A stretch of DNA of 6,036 bases from Bacteroidota bacterium (lineage in GTDB: Bacteria > Bacteroidota > Bacteroidia > Flavobacteriales_D > Sanyastnellaceae). Numbering within the stretch: position 1 is the first letter of the stretch; the number at the start of each line of letters is the position of its first letter. Where the stretch lies: assembly GCA_027618855.1 (NCBI GenBank), contig JAQCID010000074.1, positions 1-6,036 on the forward strand, written 5' to 3'. The notes beneath the pieces were generated by a model that saw only the letters and a list, made by a program, of their open reading frames with translations, had not been told where the DNA came from and searched no databases. A program made the translations under genes and the position numbers. Positions 5,328 to 6,036 of the stretch are shown piece after piece.

Positions 5328-6036
5328 AATGGAGGAGAGTTACAATCTTGATCATCTTACAGAATTAGAAGCGGAATCAATTTTCGTGCTCAGAGAGGTT
5401 GCGGCACAGTTTGACCGTCCAGCGATCCTTTTTAGCGGTGGAAAAGACAGCATCGTGGTCACGCATCTTGCATCAAAAGCTTTTGCCCCCGCAAAAATAC
5501 CGATGCCCCTCGTTCACATTGATACAGGTCATAATTTTCCTGAAACGATCGCATTTAGAGACAACCTGGTCGCCGATTTAGGCGCACACCTGATCGTAGG
5601 AAGTGTGCAGGAAACAATTAATCAAGGAAAGGTTCAGGAAGAAACTGGCCACAATGCAAGTCGCAATAAACTTCAGACCACTACCTTAATTGATACCATT
5701 GAAGAGAACAAATTTGACGCGTGTATAGGAGGCGCGAGACGTGATGAAGAAAAGGCGCGTGCGAAAGAACGTTTTTTCTCTCATAGAGACGATTTCAGCC
5801 AATGGGACCCTAAAAACCAACGTCCTGAACTCTGGAATCTGTTCAATGGCATGCATGCGCCTGGTGAACATTTCAGAGTGTTTCCTCTCAACAACTGGAC
5901 AGAGCTAGATGTTTGGAATTACATTTTAAGAGAGAAAATCGCGCTTCCAAGTTTATACTTTTCGCATCAAAGAGAATGTATCACGAGAGATGGGCAAATT
6001 TTATCCAATTCTAATTTTCTTCAGCTCAAAGAAAAT
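5317..6036 (+). CDS. cysD: Sulfate adenylyltransferase subunit 2, CysD (3' end beyond window)
   Basis: Catalytic subunit of the heterodimeric ATP sulfurylase: with the GTPase CysN it converts sulfate + ATP to adenylylsulfate (APS) + PPi, the first step of sulfate activation in the cytoplasm. Counted from ATG 5329, the visible 236 residues hold the HLTELEAESI start region (9-18), the PP-loop SGGKDS (36-41), HIDTGHNFPET (63-73), GGARRDEEKARAKERFFS (134-151), WDPKNQRPELW (159-169) and RVFPLNNWTELDVW (183-196), all CysD hallmarks of the PAPS-reductase-like fold. The family is about 300 residues, so roughly 60-65 are missing past the edge, where cysN would be expected. Two in-frame ATGs compete: 5317 has the better ribosome binding site and overlaps the DUF2061 gene by 11 bp; 5329 gives an N-terminus closer in length to E. 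coli CysD. The reading frame is open to the window end with no frameshift. Confidence 0.95.
   Translation, partial: MKNKMEESYNLDHLTELEAESIFVLREVAAQFDRPAILFSGGKDSIVVTHLASKAFAPAKIPMPLVHIDTGHNFPETIAFRDNLVADLGAHLIVGSVQETINQGKVQEETGHNASRNKLQTTTLIDTIEENKFDACIGGARRDEEKARAKERFFSHRDDFSQWDPKNQRPELWNLFNGMHAPGEHFRVFPLNNWTELDVWNYILREKIALPSLYFSHQRECITRDGQILSNSNFLQLKEN

Noticed and set aside
5399..5581. 60-codon plus-strand open frame inside cysD
   Set aside because: It is out of frame with the clearly conserved CysD sequence that spans the same bases and has no motifs of its own.

Overview
The window looks like chromosomal DNA of a member of the Bacteroidota (Flavobacteriales/Cytophagales-like). This is inferred from the gene order RelA/SpoT homologue - Fur-family regulator - adenylosuccinate synthetase, which I recall as a conserved neighbourhood in that phylum. 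Moderate A+T-leaning composition, weak Shine-Dalgarno sequences and two TAnnTTTG promoter-like boxes fit the same phylum. No 16S or other phylogenetic marker is present, so the assignment is not proven.

Layout. Bases 1-249 (minus strand) hold the N-terminal 83 codons of a fumarylacetoacetase, reading off the left edge. A 74-bp divergent intergenic region follows. The rest, 324 to the right edge, is one tightly packed plus-strand run: a bifunctional (p)ppGpp synthetase/hydrolase (rsh, 324-2540), a Fur-family regulator (2566-3024), purA (3014-4297), a fusion of an APS-kinase-like domain with a HAD phosphatase-like domain (4294-5094), a 72-residue DUF2061 membrane protein (5109-5327) and cysD (from about 5317 or 5329, open at the right edge). 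Plus-strand junctions are a 25-bp gap, an 11-bp overlap, a 4-bp ATGA overlap, a 14-bp gap, and either an 11-bp overlap or a 1-bp gap. I saw no terminator hairpin, tRNA, rRNA, CRISPR array, insertion sequence or long repeat. No stretch over 300 bases lacks a gene.

How the genes may work together. The first three genes join the stringent response, metal/redox-type regulation and the first committed step of AMP synthesis; PurA is a known ppGpp-inhibited enzyme in other bacteria. The last three begin a sulfate-activation module: CysD makes adenylylsulfate (APS) with a CysN partner expected just beyond the right edge, and the CysC-like kinase would make PAPS from it. The two modules are joined by the ATGA overlap between purA and the kinase gene, so they are probably co-transcribed and translationally coupled. 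The least ordinary element is the kinase gene: its APS-kinase domain lacks the usual lid/KGLYKKAR segment, and it carries a C-terminal HAD domain with an apparently intact catalytic set. That may make it a kinase-phosphatase acting on 3'-phosphorylated adenosine nucleotides.
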